DNA from: RYN-230 sp963841695
GTDB lineage: Bacteria; Actinomycetota; Actinomycetes; Streptosporangiales; Streptosporangiaceae
Direction: 5' to 3'
DNA: 64,000 bases
Assembly: GCA_963841695.1 (NCBI GenBank)
Contig: CAWJDQ010000004.1
Coordinates: 186,001-250,000, forward strand
The notes under the pieces are model-generated. The model saw only the letters and a list, made by a program, of their open reading frames with translations. It was not told the origin of the DNA and made no database searches. Each line of letters starts with the position of its first letter. Within the stretch, counting starts at the first letter, position 1. A program made the position numbers and the translations under genes. Positions 52,595 through 61,926 of this stretch are shown one piece after another.

Positions 52595-53588
52595 CCGGGA
52601 GCCCGGGGAGCGGCCGGCCTGCGGGGCCGATGGTGCCGCGCGCCAGCGCCGCCGCGACCTGGTCGTGAATGTCCAGCCCGGCCGGGATCATCGACAGGAT
52701 GCTGGCGATCGGGCCGTTGCCCGCCACGACCCGTAGCGGGATGCCCGCGGCCTGGCAGCGCTGGTGACAGGCGGTCAGCAGGGCCACCCCCACCGAGCCG
52801 AGGTGCTGCACCTGGGCGAGGTTGACCACGAGCGGCGCTGGGGGGGCGGCGGCCGCGACGGCGCGAGTCAGGTGCTCATCGAGAAGCGGGCCGGTGGCCA
52901 TGTCGATCTCGCCGCGCAGATGCAGCACCACCGCGCCGTCTACGATTTCCTGCCGCACCGTGAGCAGGCCGTCCTCGGGCAGGCTGGGGGCCGGGGGCCC
53001 GGCAGGCAGGCTGTAGACGATCTCGTCCAGCCGCTGCCGGATGGCCGCCGAGGCGAGGGCGTCACCCCCGACGGCCCCCACCAGCCGCTCGGCCAGGTCG
53101 CGGAGCTTGATGTTCGACCGCTGGGACTGCCAGCTGAGCAAGCTGAACGCTGCCTCAGCGTCCAGCCCGTACACCAGCATCAGCGCCCCCTTGGCCTGCT
53201 CGATCGTGGCCCGCGAGGCCATGGCCTTGCGCAGGCCGCTGGCCACCTCCCGGGATCTGGCCCGGGCCTGCGGCTCGGTCACGTCGATGAGGTAGCCGCG
53301 GAGGCCGGTCACGGCGCCGGCGCCGTCCGCGGTGCCCTCGCCAGCGATCAGGGCCCAGTGAAGCTGCCCTGCCGCGTCGATGATGCGGTACAGCAGGCTG
53401 AACAGCCTGCCATCGCGCAGGGAAGCCCGGAGCAGCTGCTCGGCGCGCCGCCGGTCGGCCGCATGGGCGTGGCTCAGCAGGAGCGCCGTGGTCGGAACGA
53501 CCTCGCCACGGTGGAAGCCGTGGATGGCGTAGACCGCGTCGGACCAGTGCCAGGTGTCTGCGGCCGCCGCGTACCGGTAGCTGCCCAT
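52566..53588 (-). CDS. PAS-ANTAR-STAS protein (RNA-binding antiterminator fused to anti-sigma antagonist)
   Basis: A 340-residue protein. The PAS domain (about 1-105) opens GSYRYAAAADTWHWSDAVYAIHGFHRGEVVPTT. The ANTAR RNA-binding domain (about 120-172) has MASRATIEQAKGALMLVYGLDAEAAFSLL. The STAS domain (about 208-318) has VLHLRGEIDMATGPLLDEHL, and LAQVQHLGSVGVALLTA keeps the Ser (Ser265) that is phosphorylated in SpoIIAA, though the Asp before it is Gly. ANTAR domains bind paired hairpins in nascent RNA and prevent termination. ATG 53588 is conservative; GTG 53621 in frame, overlapping the upstream gene, is possible. It is located directly before the kinase/phosphatase gene with overlap. Confidence 0.85.
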   Translation of the reverse strand: MGSYRYAAAADTWHWSDAVYAIHGFHRGEVVPTTALLLSHAHAADRRRAEQLLRASLRDGRLFSLLYRIIDAAGQLHWALIAGEGTADGAGAVTGLRGYLIDVTEPQARARSREVASGLRKAMASRATIEQAKGALMLVYGLDAEAAFSLLSWQSQRSNIKLRDLAERLVGAVGGDALASAAIRQRLDEIVYSLPAGPPAPSLPEDGLLTVRQEIVDGAVVLHLRGEIDMATGPLLDEHLTRAVAAAAPPAPLVVNLAQVQHLGSVGVALLTACHQRCQAAGIPLRVVAGNGPIASILSMIPAGLDIHDQVAAALARGTIGPAGRPLPGLPDERARPRRS

Positions 53589-53628
53589 GGCGTTCCCGTG
53601 ACTGGCCGTCCTGGCGATCACCGGCCAT

Positions 53629-56494
53629 TCACCAGGCTCGCTGTATCCCGAGCCGCCCGTTCCCCGGCGGACCGGTCCCATCCGCGGCCAGCCGGGCCTG
53701 CTCGGTGAATACCCGGGCCAGGTCGACGCGCGAGCTGATGTCCAGCTTGCGGAAGACCTGGCGGAGATGGAACGCCACGGTGTGCGTGCTGAGGAACATC
53801 TCGCTGGCGATCTGCTGGTTGGTCAGGCCCTTGGCGACCAGGTCAGAAACGGCGTGCTCGGTGTCGGTCAGGCTCGTCCAGCCCGTTTTCGGGCGCTTGG
53901 CGTGGGTGAAGTGCCGGCGCCGGATGCCGATGCGCCGCAGCCGGCGCCGGACCCGCCTGCCGTCGCGCAGCGCGGCCGTCTGGTCGTAGCCGGCCAGCGC
54001 GTCCTCGAGCCAGCGTCCGGCCTCCCCGAAGTCGTGCCGCCCGATCAGCAGGATCCCGAGGTCCTCCGCGGCCGACGCCCGGGCCCACGGATCGGGACTG
54101 CCCTCGGCGGCGCAGCGCAGGGCCCCGGCGTCCTGATCCAGCAGGCCGCGTGCGTGCGCGGCCGCCGCCACCACGCCGCCGAAGCCTGGATTGGCCGTGG
54201 CCAGCCGGCCCGCGGCCGCGCCCGCGGCCGCAGCGTGTTCCCGGTCGCCCTGGGCCAGCGCGAACCGGACCAGCCAGCTGGCCGCAGTCAGGTCGCCGAG
54301 CAGCACGCTGGGGTCGTGTGGCAGGCGCGAGTACAGGCGGCCCGCCAGCTCCGCCGCGGCGTCCGTCTCCTGGCGTGCTTCGGCGAGCTGAGCCGCGACC
54401 AGCAGGCAGCGGGTCCGCCCGTAGCCGGGCCCGTGCCGGGTCAGCCGGTCCTCGAAACTGTGCACGTGCTGGACGGCGGCGGCGAGGTCGCCGCCGCGCA
54501 GCGCCGCCGTGGCCAGCACGGCCAGGCCGTAGGCGCTCAGCAGCTGGCTTCCCTGCGCGGTGGCCAGCTGGAGGCCCAGCTCGGCGCCTGCCGCCGCCTC
54601 CGCCGGGCGCCCGGCGGAGAGCGCCAGGCCGGCCGCCAGGATCTCCGTGCCCGCGTCGCGCCTGCCCGCATCGGCCGCGGCGGCCGTCGTGCTCAGCGCG
54701 CCGATGACTTCGTCTGCCTGGTCCAGCTGTCCGAGGGACACGAGCATGCTGCCCAGCAGCAGCGGCGCTATCCTGCGGCACATCAGCGGGACGGTGCTGC
54801 CGGTCATCCGGCCCACCTCGCGCACGCCGTCCAGGGCCGCGGTCAGCTGGCCGTCGCGCCAGGCGAGCAGGGCGCGGACCAGCAGCGCGGCGCCCAGCCT
54901 CGGCTCGTCCGCGGCGGGCCGGGCCAGGATGGCCTCGGCCCGCAGGGCTGCCCCCTCGAGGTCCACCCCCAGCGCGGACCAGCCCAGCAGCAGGGTGATC
55001 TCGGCCTCGTCCCGGGCCTCGTGACTGAGCCCGGGCTCGCCGAGCAGGTCCTGGGCCGCGGAGATGGCCTCGGCGGGCCGGCCGCTGCAGAACCGCACGG
55101 CCGACAGGAGCGAGCGGAGCCGCACCTCCGCAGGTCGTGGCCGGGGCACCGGCCCGGACAGGGCGGACTGCGCGCATCCCTCCGCTTCGGTCAGCCGTCC
55201 GGCGGCGGCCAGGGCCTGCACGGCGGTGATGATCCGCGCGAACCAGTCGCGGTCCGCGGGCTGTGACAGCATCAGCGTCTTGACGGCCACGTCGGCGGCC
55301 GTCTGCGGGGCGGGCAGCAGGAGCGACCGGGCTGCGCAGTCCAGCCGGGCCAGCGCGGCGGCGGTGGCTGGCCGGCCCGCGCTGACCAGGTGGCTGGCCG
55401 CCTCGGTCACCGGGCCGCCCTGGTCGAGCAGCAGCTGGCCGATCTGCCGGTGCAGCGCCTGCCGGGCCGGCCGGGGCACGCTCTCGGCGAGCGCCCGCCA
55501 CACCAGCTCCCGGTCGAACGTCAGTGTCTCCGGGGTGGCCGCGAGCAGGCCGGCCCGATCGCGGCCTCAATGTCCGGCAGCAGGCGCGCGGGCGTTTCGC
55601 CGAGGAGCGCGGCGACCTCGTCCAGGCGGAAGGACCGGCCCAGCACGGCGCCGACCGTGAGGATCTGCCGGGCGCGCTGGCCGAGCGCGGTGACCCAGCG
55701 CTGAACGACGCCCAGGAGCCGCTGCGGCAGCTGGCCGGACACCAGCCGGGCCGCCCCCGCGTGCGTCCGGACCTTGCCCTCGTCCCGCAGGCCGGCCAGC
55801 AGCTCCGTCAGCAGCAGGGGATTACCGCCTGCCCCGGCCACCAGGGCCAGGATCTCCTCATCCGGCGCCGCGTCGAGGACCTCGGCTACCAGGTCAGCCA
55901 CGGCCGCCCCGCCGAGCGGGCCGAGCCGCATCCGGGTGGCTCCCGCCCGCTCCAGGTGGTTGAACAGCCACTGGGCGTCGCTGTAAGCGCTCGCGGTGCT
56001 CCGGCCCAGGAACCAGAGCGGGGGCCGGGCCGGTGGCTGCCGGGCCAGGCCCCGCAGCCCCCAGAGCATCGCGCGGTCGGCGCAGTCCAGATCGTCCAGC
56101 ACGGCCAGCATCTGGCGGTCCGCGGCGGCGAGCGGGTTTCCGGCCCTGCGTGGCGCCGGGACCCCCGTCGGCCGGCTGCCCGCCGGCTCCGCCACGGGCC
56201 GCCGCCGTCCGCCGAGCCGCCCTTCCGGCCCGCCGCCATCAGCAGTTCCTCCGCGACGGGCATCAGCAGGCCGCGTGCCCGCTGGGTATCTGCCTGGCCA
56301 GAGGTCAGGGTGAACCCCCGGGCCGCGGCCGCGGCCGCCGATTCTTCGAGGAAGCGGGTCTTGCCGATTCCCGGCTCGCCCTCGACGAGCAGTATCCCGC
56401 CGCGCCCCGCCTCGGCCGCCCGGAGCATGCCGAGCACCGCGTCCCTTTCCCTGTCCCGACCGCGCATCGTTCGGTCCCCGAAGTCAGTCGCCAC
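53629..56494 (-). CDS. LAL-type LuxR regulator with AAA-like ATPase, two frameshifts
   Basis: About 955 residues if repaired. The N-terminus (MATDFGDRTMRGRDRERDAVLGML) leads to a Walker A loop GEPGIGKT (about 39-46). A second frame (to about 55550) carries MLAVLDDLDCADRAMLWGL (Walker B) and the rest of the ATPase domain (GNPLLLTELLAGL). A third frame holds a long helical repeat region and the C-terminal LuxR helix-turn-helix LTDTEHAVSDLVAKGLTNQQIASEMFLSTHTVAFHLRQVFRKL. The switches are at about 56195-56210 and 55550-55565, both in G/C runs. It would be an ATP-dependent activator. It is the first gene of the signalling cluster. Confidence 0.83.
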
Positions 56495-56815
56495 ATGTCA
56501 CGGCGTAACAAGACAGCCGTCCCTGCGCTGCTGTGGCGTCCCCAGGCCCTCTGCTGGTCCATCGTGGAGCCGCGTAAAGGACCAAGTTTAAACATCAACC
56601 CAGACACGAAACAAGGAACCAGGAGCCGCCTTGTGCCCTCTCCCGCCCGTGCCTGCCCTGATCGGCGCGGCTTTTCGAGTAAAGGCTGGGTAATGAGAGA
56701 GCCTGGCTGCCGTCGCGGAAATGCGTTCCCGGCCGTTCCCGGCGCGATAGGGGGCGTGCGCGTCCATTACCCAGCCCAGCCATTTGCCCTGCGCTTCCGT
56801 TTCGGTAATCCGCGG
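56495..56815. other. promoter region of the LAL gene, downstream of the WhiB gene
   Basis: About 320 bases with AT-rich parts (56570-56625, including the palindrome GTTTAAAC at about 56586-56593). This is the lowest-GC stretch nearby and the likely leftward promoter of the signalling cluster. No gene was recognised in it. Confidence 0.45.
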
Positions 56816-57223
56816 TTAACCCTGGCGCGGCCGGGCGGACGGCAGCATGCGGCCTGGCCGGCGAGGCCGGGTCAGGCGGGAAAGCAGTGCGGTCACCGGA
56901 GCCCCGCGCTGCCACTCACGGCGCAGGGCATTACGGTCGGCTTCTACTAGTCCGCCCCAAATGCCATGCTGGCCCGCGCCGTTCCACGTCCGGAGCGACA
57001 ATTCGAGGCACTCGCCCCGTACCGGGCACGCTGCACATACGGCCAGTGCCCGGACCGCTTCAATGCGTGCCCGGGCGGCTTTGGCGGCGATGGGAAACCA
57101 CTCGTCTGGATCGAGACTGGTATCGGCGCAGCCGGCCAGCGGACCGGCCACGAAATTCCGCAGTTCCTCGTCGGTCAGCGCAGCCGGGCCGGTGCCCGCG
57201 CCCGGTGGGAGGGCGATAGTCAT
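56816..57223 (-). CDS. WhiB-family iron-sulfur transcription factor
   Basis: A 135-residue WhiB-like protein. The four cluster-binding Cys are Cys32 (LAGCADTSLDPDEWFP), Cys63, Cys66 and Cys72 (VCAACPVRGEC). They are followed by the GIWGGL turn at 87-92 and a basic DNA-binding tail (RLTRPRRPGR). WhiB proteins hold a [4Fe-4S] cluster that senses O2 or NO and usually act with the principal sigma factor. The class (WhiB1 to WhiB7) is not clear; the C-terminal tail lacks an AT-hook. ATG 57223 has GAGGAGG upstream; the frame runs back to 57322 without a site. Confidence 0.92.
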   Translation of the reverse strand: MTIALPPGAGTGPAALTDEELRNFVAGPLAGCADTSLDPDEWFPIAAKAARARIEAVRALAVCAACPVRGECLELSLRTWNGAGQHGIWGGLVEADRNALRREWQRGAPVTALLSRLTRPRRPGRMLPSARPRQG

Positions 57224-57399
57224 GGTGTGCCTCCTCTGCCCCTGCCGCCGACGGCGATGGGGCCGGCATCGCTGCGGCATTAGACCCAGCCTGGCCACCC
57301 GTCCGTCCTGGCACTTCGTCAAAGTGGCTAGTCCCGGCCGGCCGCCACGGTCAGCCCTGGCCCCGCACCCACGACTGGCCGGGCGGGCCCGGCGGCCCG

Positions 57400-58359
57400 C
57401 TAGCGCCAGATCGCGACCGGCGTGCCCGGCGCGTAAACCCAGCCCCCGGTGCCCTTACTGGCGTGCGGGTCGGCGGACAGGCGGGTGTAGTCGATGTCGA
57501 ACTGGTACTCGGCACCCGGTGACACCCGGTGCCCAGCCGGGTTAGGGGCCTCGACCTTCCCCGCGTCGGTGAAGGACCCGTCCTGGTAGGAGAACTGGCC
57601 CGGGTTGACGACGAAACCGTCCGCGCCGCCGATGACCACCCACGCGATGATCGCCCCGCCGCTGCTGTCCCCCTGCGTGTTGACCATCGCCACGCGTGAG
57701 CCCTCCGGCGTGGTGTACCAGGACAGCGCGCTGGGATCGGTGTTGTCCGTGGACTTGAGCACCGCCTCCCGCGGCGTGATCCCCTTCAGCGCGTCCAGCC
57801 GGGCCGTGCTCTCGCCGAGCAGGCAGCCGGCCACGTTGATCCCGTCCACGGTCCCGCCGGAGTGGTAGGCCTTGTCGCACACCGGCTGGCGGGCCGCGAG
57901 CCAGGCGCTGTCGCTGGCGGAGATAGCCGCCTGCTGGGCCGTCACCCCCTTCTGGAACCGGGCCAGCTGCACCGCGTCGATCGCCGCGTCCGCGTCCTCG
58001 GTCTTGGCTTCCAGGCACCGCTCGATGGCCAGCGTGGACGACTGGCCGTTGCAGCTGGCCGGGGCGCCCTTGTCCTGGGCCGGGTGACCGGGGTCGAACG
58101 GCTCGACGATGGGGGTGAAGGCCACCGCGGAGGCGGTCCCGGCCCGGCCCGACGGGCTCGCCGCCGCTGAGCTGGCCGGGGCGGAGCCAGTCGCGGCCTG
58201 GGTGGCCGCCGTGCCGCCGCCGCTGGCCGGCCTCCCGGAGCTGCCGCACCCGGCCACGGCGCTGATCACCGCGATGCCGATCGCCGCGCGGGCCAGTCTG
58301 ATCCGGCCCGCCGGCCTGCCCCGTCCCTGGCGCACCCCCCATCCACGCTGCTGGCCCAT
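57400..58359 (-). CDS. exported LprI-like lipoprotein
   Basis: A 319-residue lipoprotein. The lipobox SAVAGC (Cys38) follows a charged head and short hydrophobic helix. A Thr/Ala/Ser-rich linker leads to a domain with CNGQSSTLAIERCLEAKTEDADAAIDAV and DSAWLAARQPVCDKAYHSGGTVDGINVAGCLLGESTARLDAL, which matches the lysozyme-inhibitor LprI N-terminal (DUF1311) pattern with paired Cys. A C-terminal beta domain (SWYTTPEGSRVAMVNTQG... WVYAPGTPVAIWR) has no assigned family. It would be anchored in the outer leaflet of the membrane, perhaps protecting cell wall from lysozyme. ATG 58359 is used; other starts are possible. Confidence 0.8.
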   Translation of the reverse strand: MGQQRGWGVRQGRGRPAGRIRLARAAIGIAVISAVAGCGSSGRPASGGGTAATQAATGSAPASSAAASPSGRAGTASAVAFTPIVEPFDPGHPAQDKGAPASCNGQSSTLAIERCLEAKTEDADAAIDAVQLARFQKGVTAQQAAISASDSAWLAARQPVCDKAYHSGGTVDGINVAGCLLGESTARLDALKGITPREAVLKSTDNTDPSALSWYTTPEGSRVAMVNTQGDSSGGAIIAWVVIGGADGFVVNPGQFSYQDGSFTDAGKVEAPNPAGHRVSPGAEYQFDIDYTRLSADPHASKGTGGWVYAPGTPVAIWR

Positions 58360-58587
58360 CGGGCCACCCCCTGCTGCTCAGCCCCCGGTTTCTGCTTTTG
58401 CCGGAGGTGACATTAGCGGGCTGCGGGCCGGCCAGGGCGGTTATGGAGACGAACGGTGATCCGGACGGCCCGGCTTCGGCCGGGATCCGGATCCGCGTGG
58501 CTGGACTTCCTGGCCGCGGTCAGGGGAGGCTGAGACCACGTACCCGGCGCGGGCGGCCCTCGGCCGGTGTTACCTGGGGAGGACCGG

Positions 58588-59385
58588 ATGGCGGACATCC
58601 CGGCCGGGAGCCGGTACGTCGCGATGGGCAGCTCGTTCGGGGCCGGGCCGGGCATCCCGCCCCGGGCGCCCGGCAGCCCCCGCCGGGCCGGCCGGTCGGC
58701 CAGCAACTATGCCCACCTGGTGGCCCGGTCACTCGGGCTCGACCTGCACGACGTGACCTACTCCGGCGCGACCACCGACGACATCATCCGGCCCTCGGCC
58801 CGCGGCCAGGCCGCCCAGCTCGACGCGGTCACGCCGGGCACCCGCCTGGTCACCCTCACCGCGGGCGGCAACGACGTGGGCTACCTGCCCCGGCTTACCC
58901 TGGCCAGCCTGCCCTGGCCGCTGCGGCACCTGCCGCGGGTCCGGGCCCAGGCCGGCAGCTTCGGCGATCCCGCCGCCACCGGCGAGCGTTTCGCCGGCCT
59001 TCGGCCCAATCTGCAGGCCATCGCCCGCGGCGTGGCGGACCGGGCCCCGGGCTGCCGGGTGCTGTTCGTTGACTACCTGACCATCCTGCCGCCGGACGAC
59101 GGCCACCCGGGCCCGCCACCCGCCGCGATCGCGGACTGGGGACGCGCCATCGCCGCCCGGCTGGCCGCGACCACCCGGGCGGCGGCCGAGGCCGCCGGTG
59201 CTGAGTACGTGGCGGCGTCAGCCGCCTCCGCCGGTCATCACGCCTGGTCGGCCACGCCCTGGACCCGCCGCTTCCACCTCTCGCTGCGCGGCGGGGCGCC
59301 CTACCACCCCAACGCGGCCGGGATGGCGGCCGTGGCCGGCCTGGTGCTCGCCACCCTCGCCGGCGACCCCGGCCGCCCAGCGTGA
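58588..59385 (+). CDS. SGNH/GDSL-type hydrolase
   Basis: A 265-residue esterase-like enzyme. Block I reads VAMGSSFGAGPG, with the second Ser as nucleophile (the usual Asp is Ser here). Block III is TLTAGGNDVGYLP (Asn of the oxyanion hole), and block V PYHPNAAGMAAVAG supplies the catalytic His (with no Asp two or three residues before it). No signal peptide is seen, so it is cytoplasmic. The substrate may be an ester or acetylated sugar. GGGGAGG precedes ATG 58588. Its stop codon lies in the first copy of a 14-base direct repeat and the MBL start in the second, so the two genes are close-coupled. Confidence 0.88.
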   Translation: MADIPAGSRYVAMGSSFGAGPGIPPRAPGSPRRAGRSASNYAHLVARSLGLDLHDVTYSGATTDDIIRPSARGQAAQLDAVTPGTRLVTLTAGGNDVGYLPRLTLASLPWPLRHLPRVRAQAGSFGDPAATGERFAGLRPNLQAIARGVADRAPGCRVLFVDYLTILPPDDGHPGPPPAAIADWGRAIAARLAATTRAAAEAAGAEYVAASAASAGHHAWSATPWTRRFHLSLRGGAPYHPNAAGMAAVAGLVLATLAGDPGRPA

Positions 59386-59398
59386 CCCTGGAGAACTC

Positions 59399-59931
59399 GT
59401 GACCCTGGAGATCAGGCGGCTGCACCTGGCCGCGCTGCGCGGGCCCGGCGGCGGGGAATGGCCCGTGCACGGGTTCGGCCTGGTCATCAACACCCACCTG
59501 CACTTCGATCACTGCGGCCAGAATGCGGTCTTCGCGCACGCGCCCGTCTACGTCCAGCGGGCCGAGCTGGCCCGTGCGCAGCGTGAGGCGCCGGAGCTGC
59601 GGGTTGGCTGGGCTTCATGAACGCGTCGTTCGAGCTGCTGGACGGCGACGCCGAGATCCTGCCGGGGGTGTCGGTCATCACCACGCCGGGCCACACGGCA
59701 GGCCACCAGTCCGTCGTGGTCCGCACCGGGGACGGCTCGGCCGACCTGCTGACCGGCGACGCGGCGTACACGGCGCGCCAGTACCGCCCGCCGCCCGGCC
59801 CGGACGGGACCGGCCTGCCGGACGGGCAGGCGGCGGACTTCGCCGCGTGGCGGGGCTCACTGGCCCGGATGCATGCGCTAGGCGCCGACCGGGTCCACTT
59901 CTGCCATCACACGGCCGTCCTGCATGACTGA
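59399..59931 (+). pseudogene. metallo-beta-lactamase-fold hydrolase with internal deletion and frameshift
   Basis: The start (GTG 59399) gives VTLEIRRLHLAALRGPGGGEWPVHGFGLV, then directly INTHLHFDHCGQNAVFAHAPVY. The zinc motif HxHxDH is present. However, about 60 codons between the first strand and this motif, including the usual VDTG, are missing. After GWAS the frame is lost at about 59610; the C-terminal half resumes at 59617 as NASFELLDGDAEILPGVSVITTPGHTAGHQSVVV with the third zinc His, and ends FCHHTAVLHD. Two lesions make function unlikely. An intact relative would be a lactonase or glyoxalase-like hydrolase. Confidence 0.75.
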
Positions 59932-60029
59932 CCGCCCGGTCACTCCGCGGCCAGGTCCCGGGGAGGCAGGCGCGCGGCGCCGGGAGCAAACCGCGCGCGG
60001 TCGGTGGTCGCGCTGAGCCCGCAGCGGGG

Positions 60030-61644
60030 TTACCGGCGCGGCTGGTATTTCCAGATCACATACGTGCCCAGGCCGACCGGCTTGATCTCGGTGCCGTAGG
60101 GGACCACCTGGATGGTGTGGTACCTGGGGTTGCGGTGCAGCTCGGTGGCCAGGGCGTGGTCCAGGGCCGTGGTGTCGGTGAAGTTGAGGGCCACGTAGGA
60201 GAAGTAGCCCCGGGCGATGTACCTGGCGAAGGTCCTGGCGTTGCCCGCCGCGAGGATGCCCGCCGTGGCGGCCGGGTCCCCCGTGCTGGCGCCGGACGGC
60301 AGGGTGATGGTGCGGGTGCTGGACCAGCGCCGCCACTCCCGCCCGGACGGCAGGTAGTACTTGGCGACCGACGGGTCCTCCACGAGCATCCGCCCGTGGC
60401 CGTGCGCGGCCAGCGGCCGCAGGACCGCGATGAACGCGGTCGCGTTGGGCCAGCTGGTCGCGAACGACCACGACTGCACCGCGCCCAGCCACACCGGAAA
60501 CACCAGCGCGATCACGCAGGTCGCGCTCGTGAACACCTGCTCCCGCCCGGCCGGCGCGGCCGCGATGAACCGGTCCACGGCGTAGCCCGCGGCGATAGCC
60601 GCGAACCAGGCTCCCACGCCCACGTGCTCGTTCAGCAGCGCCGCCGTGTGCAGCCAGGCCTGCTCGGCCGGCCAGGATCGCGGCGGCGGTCAGGACGGCC
60701 AGCAGCCAGGTCTGCGCCCGTCCCTCCCGCCGCACCCTGCTGAAGACCACGCCCGCCACGGCCAGGACGACCAGCAGGCCCGCCCAGTACCAGGAGCTGG
60801 ACAGTACGGACAGGGGCGAGTTCGTGTGCGCCACCGGGGTCAGGATGGTCGACTTGAACCCGGTCAGGTAGCTGCTCCCGCCGATCAGCAGCCCCGCGCC
60901 CAGGCACGCGATCACCGTGGTCAGCAGGATGGCGACGCGCCGGAGCGCGACCCGGCCGCCCGCGGCCGGCGACGCGGCCAGGACCGCGATCACCGGGACC
61001 ACGACGTCGAACAGGATCGTGGAGTACGAGGTGGCGTTGGCCAGGGCCAGGGCCGCGCCCGCCGCGATCATCCGGCCTGGCACCTCACCCCGCTCCCCGG
61101 CCCGCAGCACGCACCAGGCCGCCAGCGCGACGAGGGACAGGGACAGGGCGTCGTAGGTGGCGAACGCGCCGAGGTGCAGCGTCGGGCCGAGCACGGCGAA
61201 CAGCGCGGCGGCGAAGAACGCGGCCCGCCGCCCGTACCGCGGCCGCGCCGCGCTCCACAGCAACGTGGTCGCCGCGAGCATGAAGGCCAGGGACAGGATC
61301 CGGGCCCCGGCCAGGCCGGCCACGTGGTCCGCGATCGCGCCCAGCGGCGGGTAGATCACCGGCGCGCCGGAGAAGTAGTAGGGGAACGGCGGGATGGCCG
61401 TGCCGTGCAGCCAGCTCGCCCACTGCAGGTGGCCGGCCCACAGATCCAGGGCCTCGTCCTGGTAGGCCGTGTCCGCCCGGACCAGCCGGAGCGACAGCAG
61501 CGTCTGGACGATGAGTACCGGCAGCAGCGGCCACCCGCCGGGCACGTGCCACCCGGCGGGCTGGACCCGCCGGCGGGCAGCGGTCCGCCCGGCCACCAGC
61601 GTGCTCGCCGGGGACTGGGCCGGCGCCGACGTATGAGCATTCAT
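60030..61644 (-). CDS. ArnT-like GT-C membrane glycosyltransferase, one frameshift
   Basis: About 538 residues if repaired. The first frame has a first membrane helix (LLPVLIVQTLLSLRLVRADTAYQDEALDLWAGHLQW), with the two acidic residues of GT-C enzymes in the loop DTAYQDEALD, and some eight further helices. The second frame continues GVGAWFAAIAAGYAVDRFIAAAPAG and ends in a non-membrane domain (PSVAKYYLPSGREWRRWSSTRT, GTYVIWKYQPRR). The indel lies at about 60655-60680 in GGCCGGCC. It presumably transfers a sugar from a polyprenyl phosphate outside the membrane. It is divergent from the epimerase gene. Confidence 0.82.
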
Positions 61645-61926
61645 GACGAGTCTCCGCGTCTTGTGCCCGGCGTGCCTGAGCAGCCGCCGACCTTGCTTCC
61701 CGGCACACTGCGCCGCGGCTGAGCCGCCTGGGCACCAGCCGCAGCTGCCATGAGCGTTTCTACAGACGCAGGGGAAGCCTGGATTACTGGCCTACAGGGA
61801 TGAGACGCGCGACCCTGGCCGTCCGATCACCGCCGCCCGGGAAAAGCTGATGCTGCCGGCCATCCGCGCGGAACCGCACCCGGTTCGGCAGGATAGGGAG
61901 ATCGGCCTGCCTGGGGAGGATCCTGG

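Noticed and set aside
59381..59411. 14-bp direct repeat CGTGACCCTGGAGA as an attachment site or target duplication
   Set aside because: Copies are only 17 bases apart with no mobile element between; more likely a local duplication at a gene junction.
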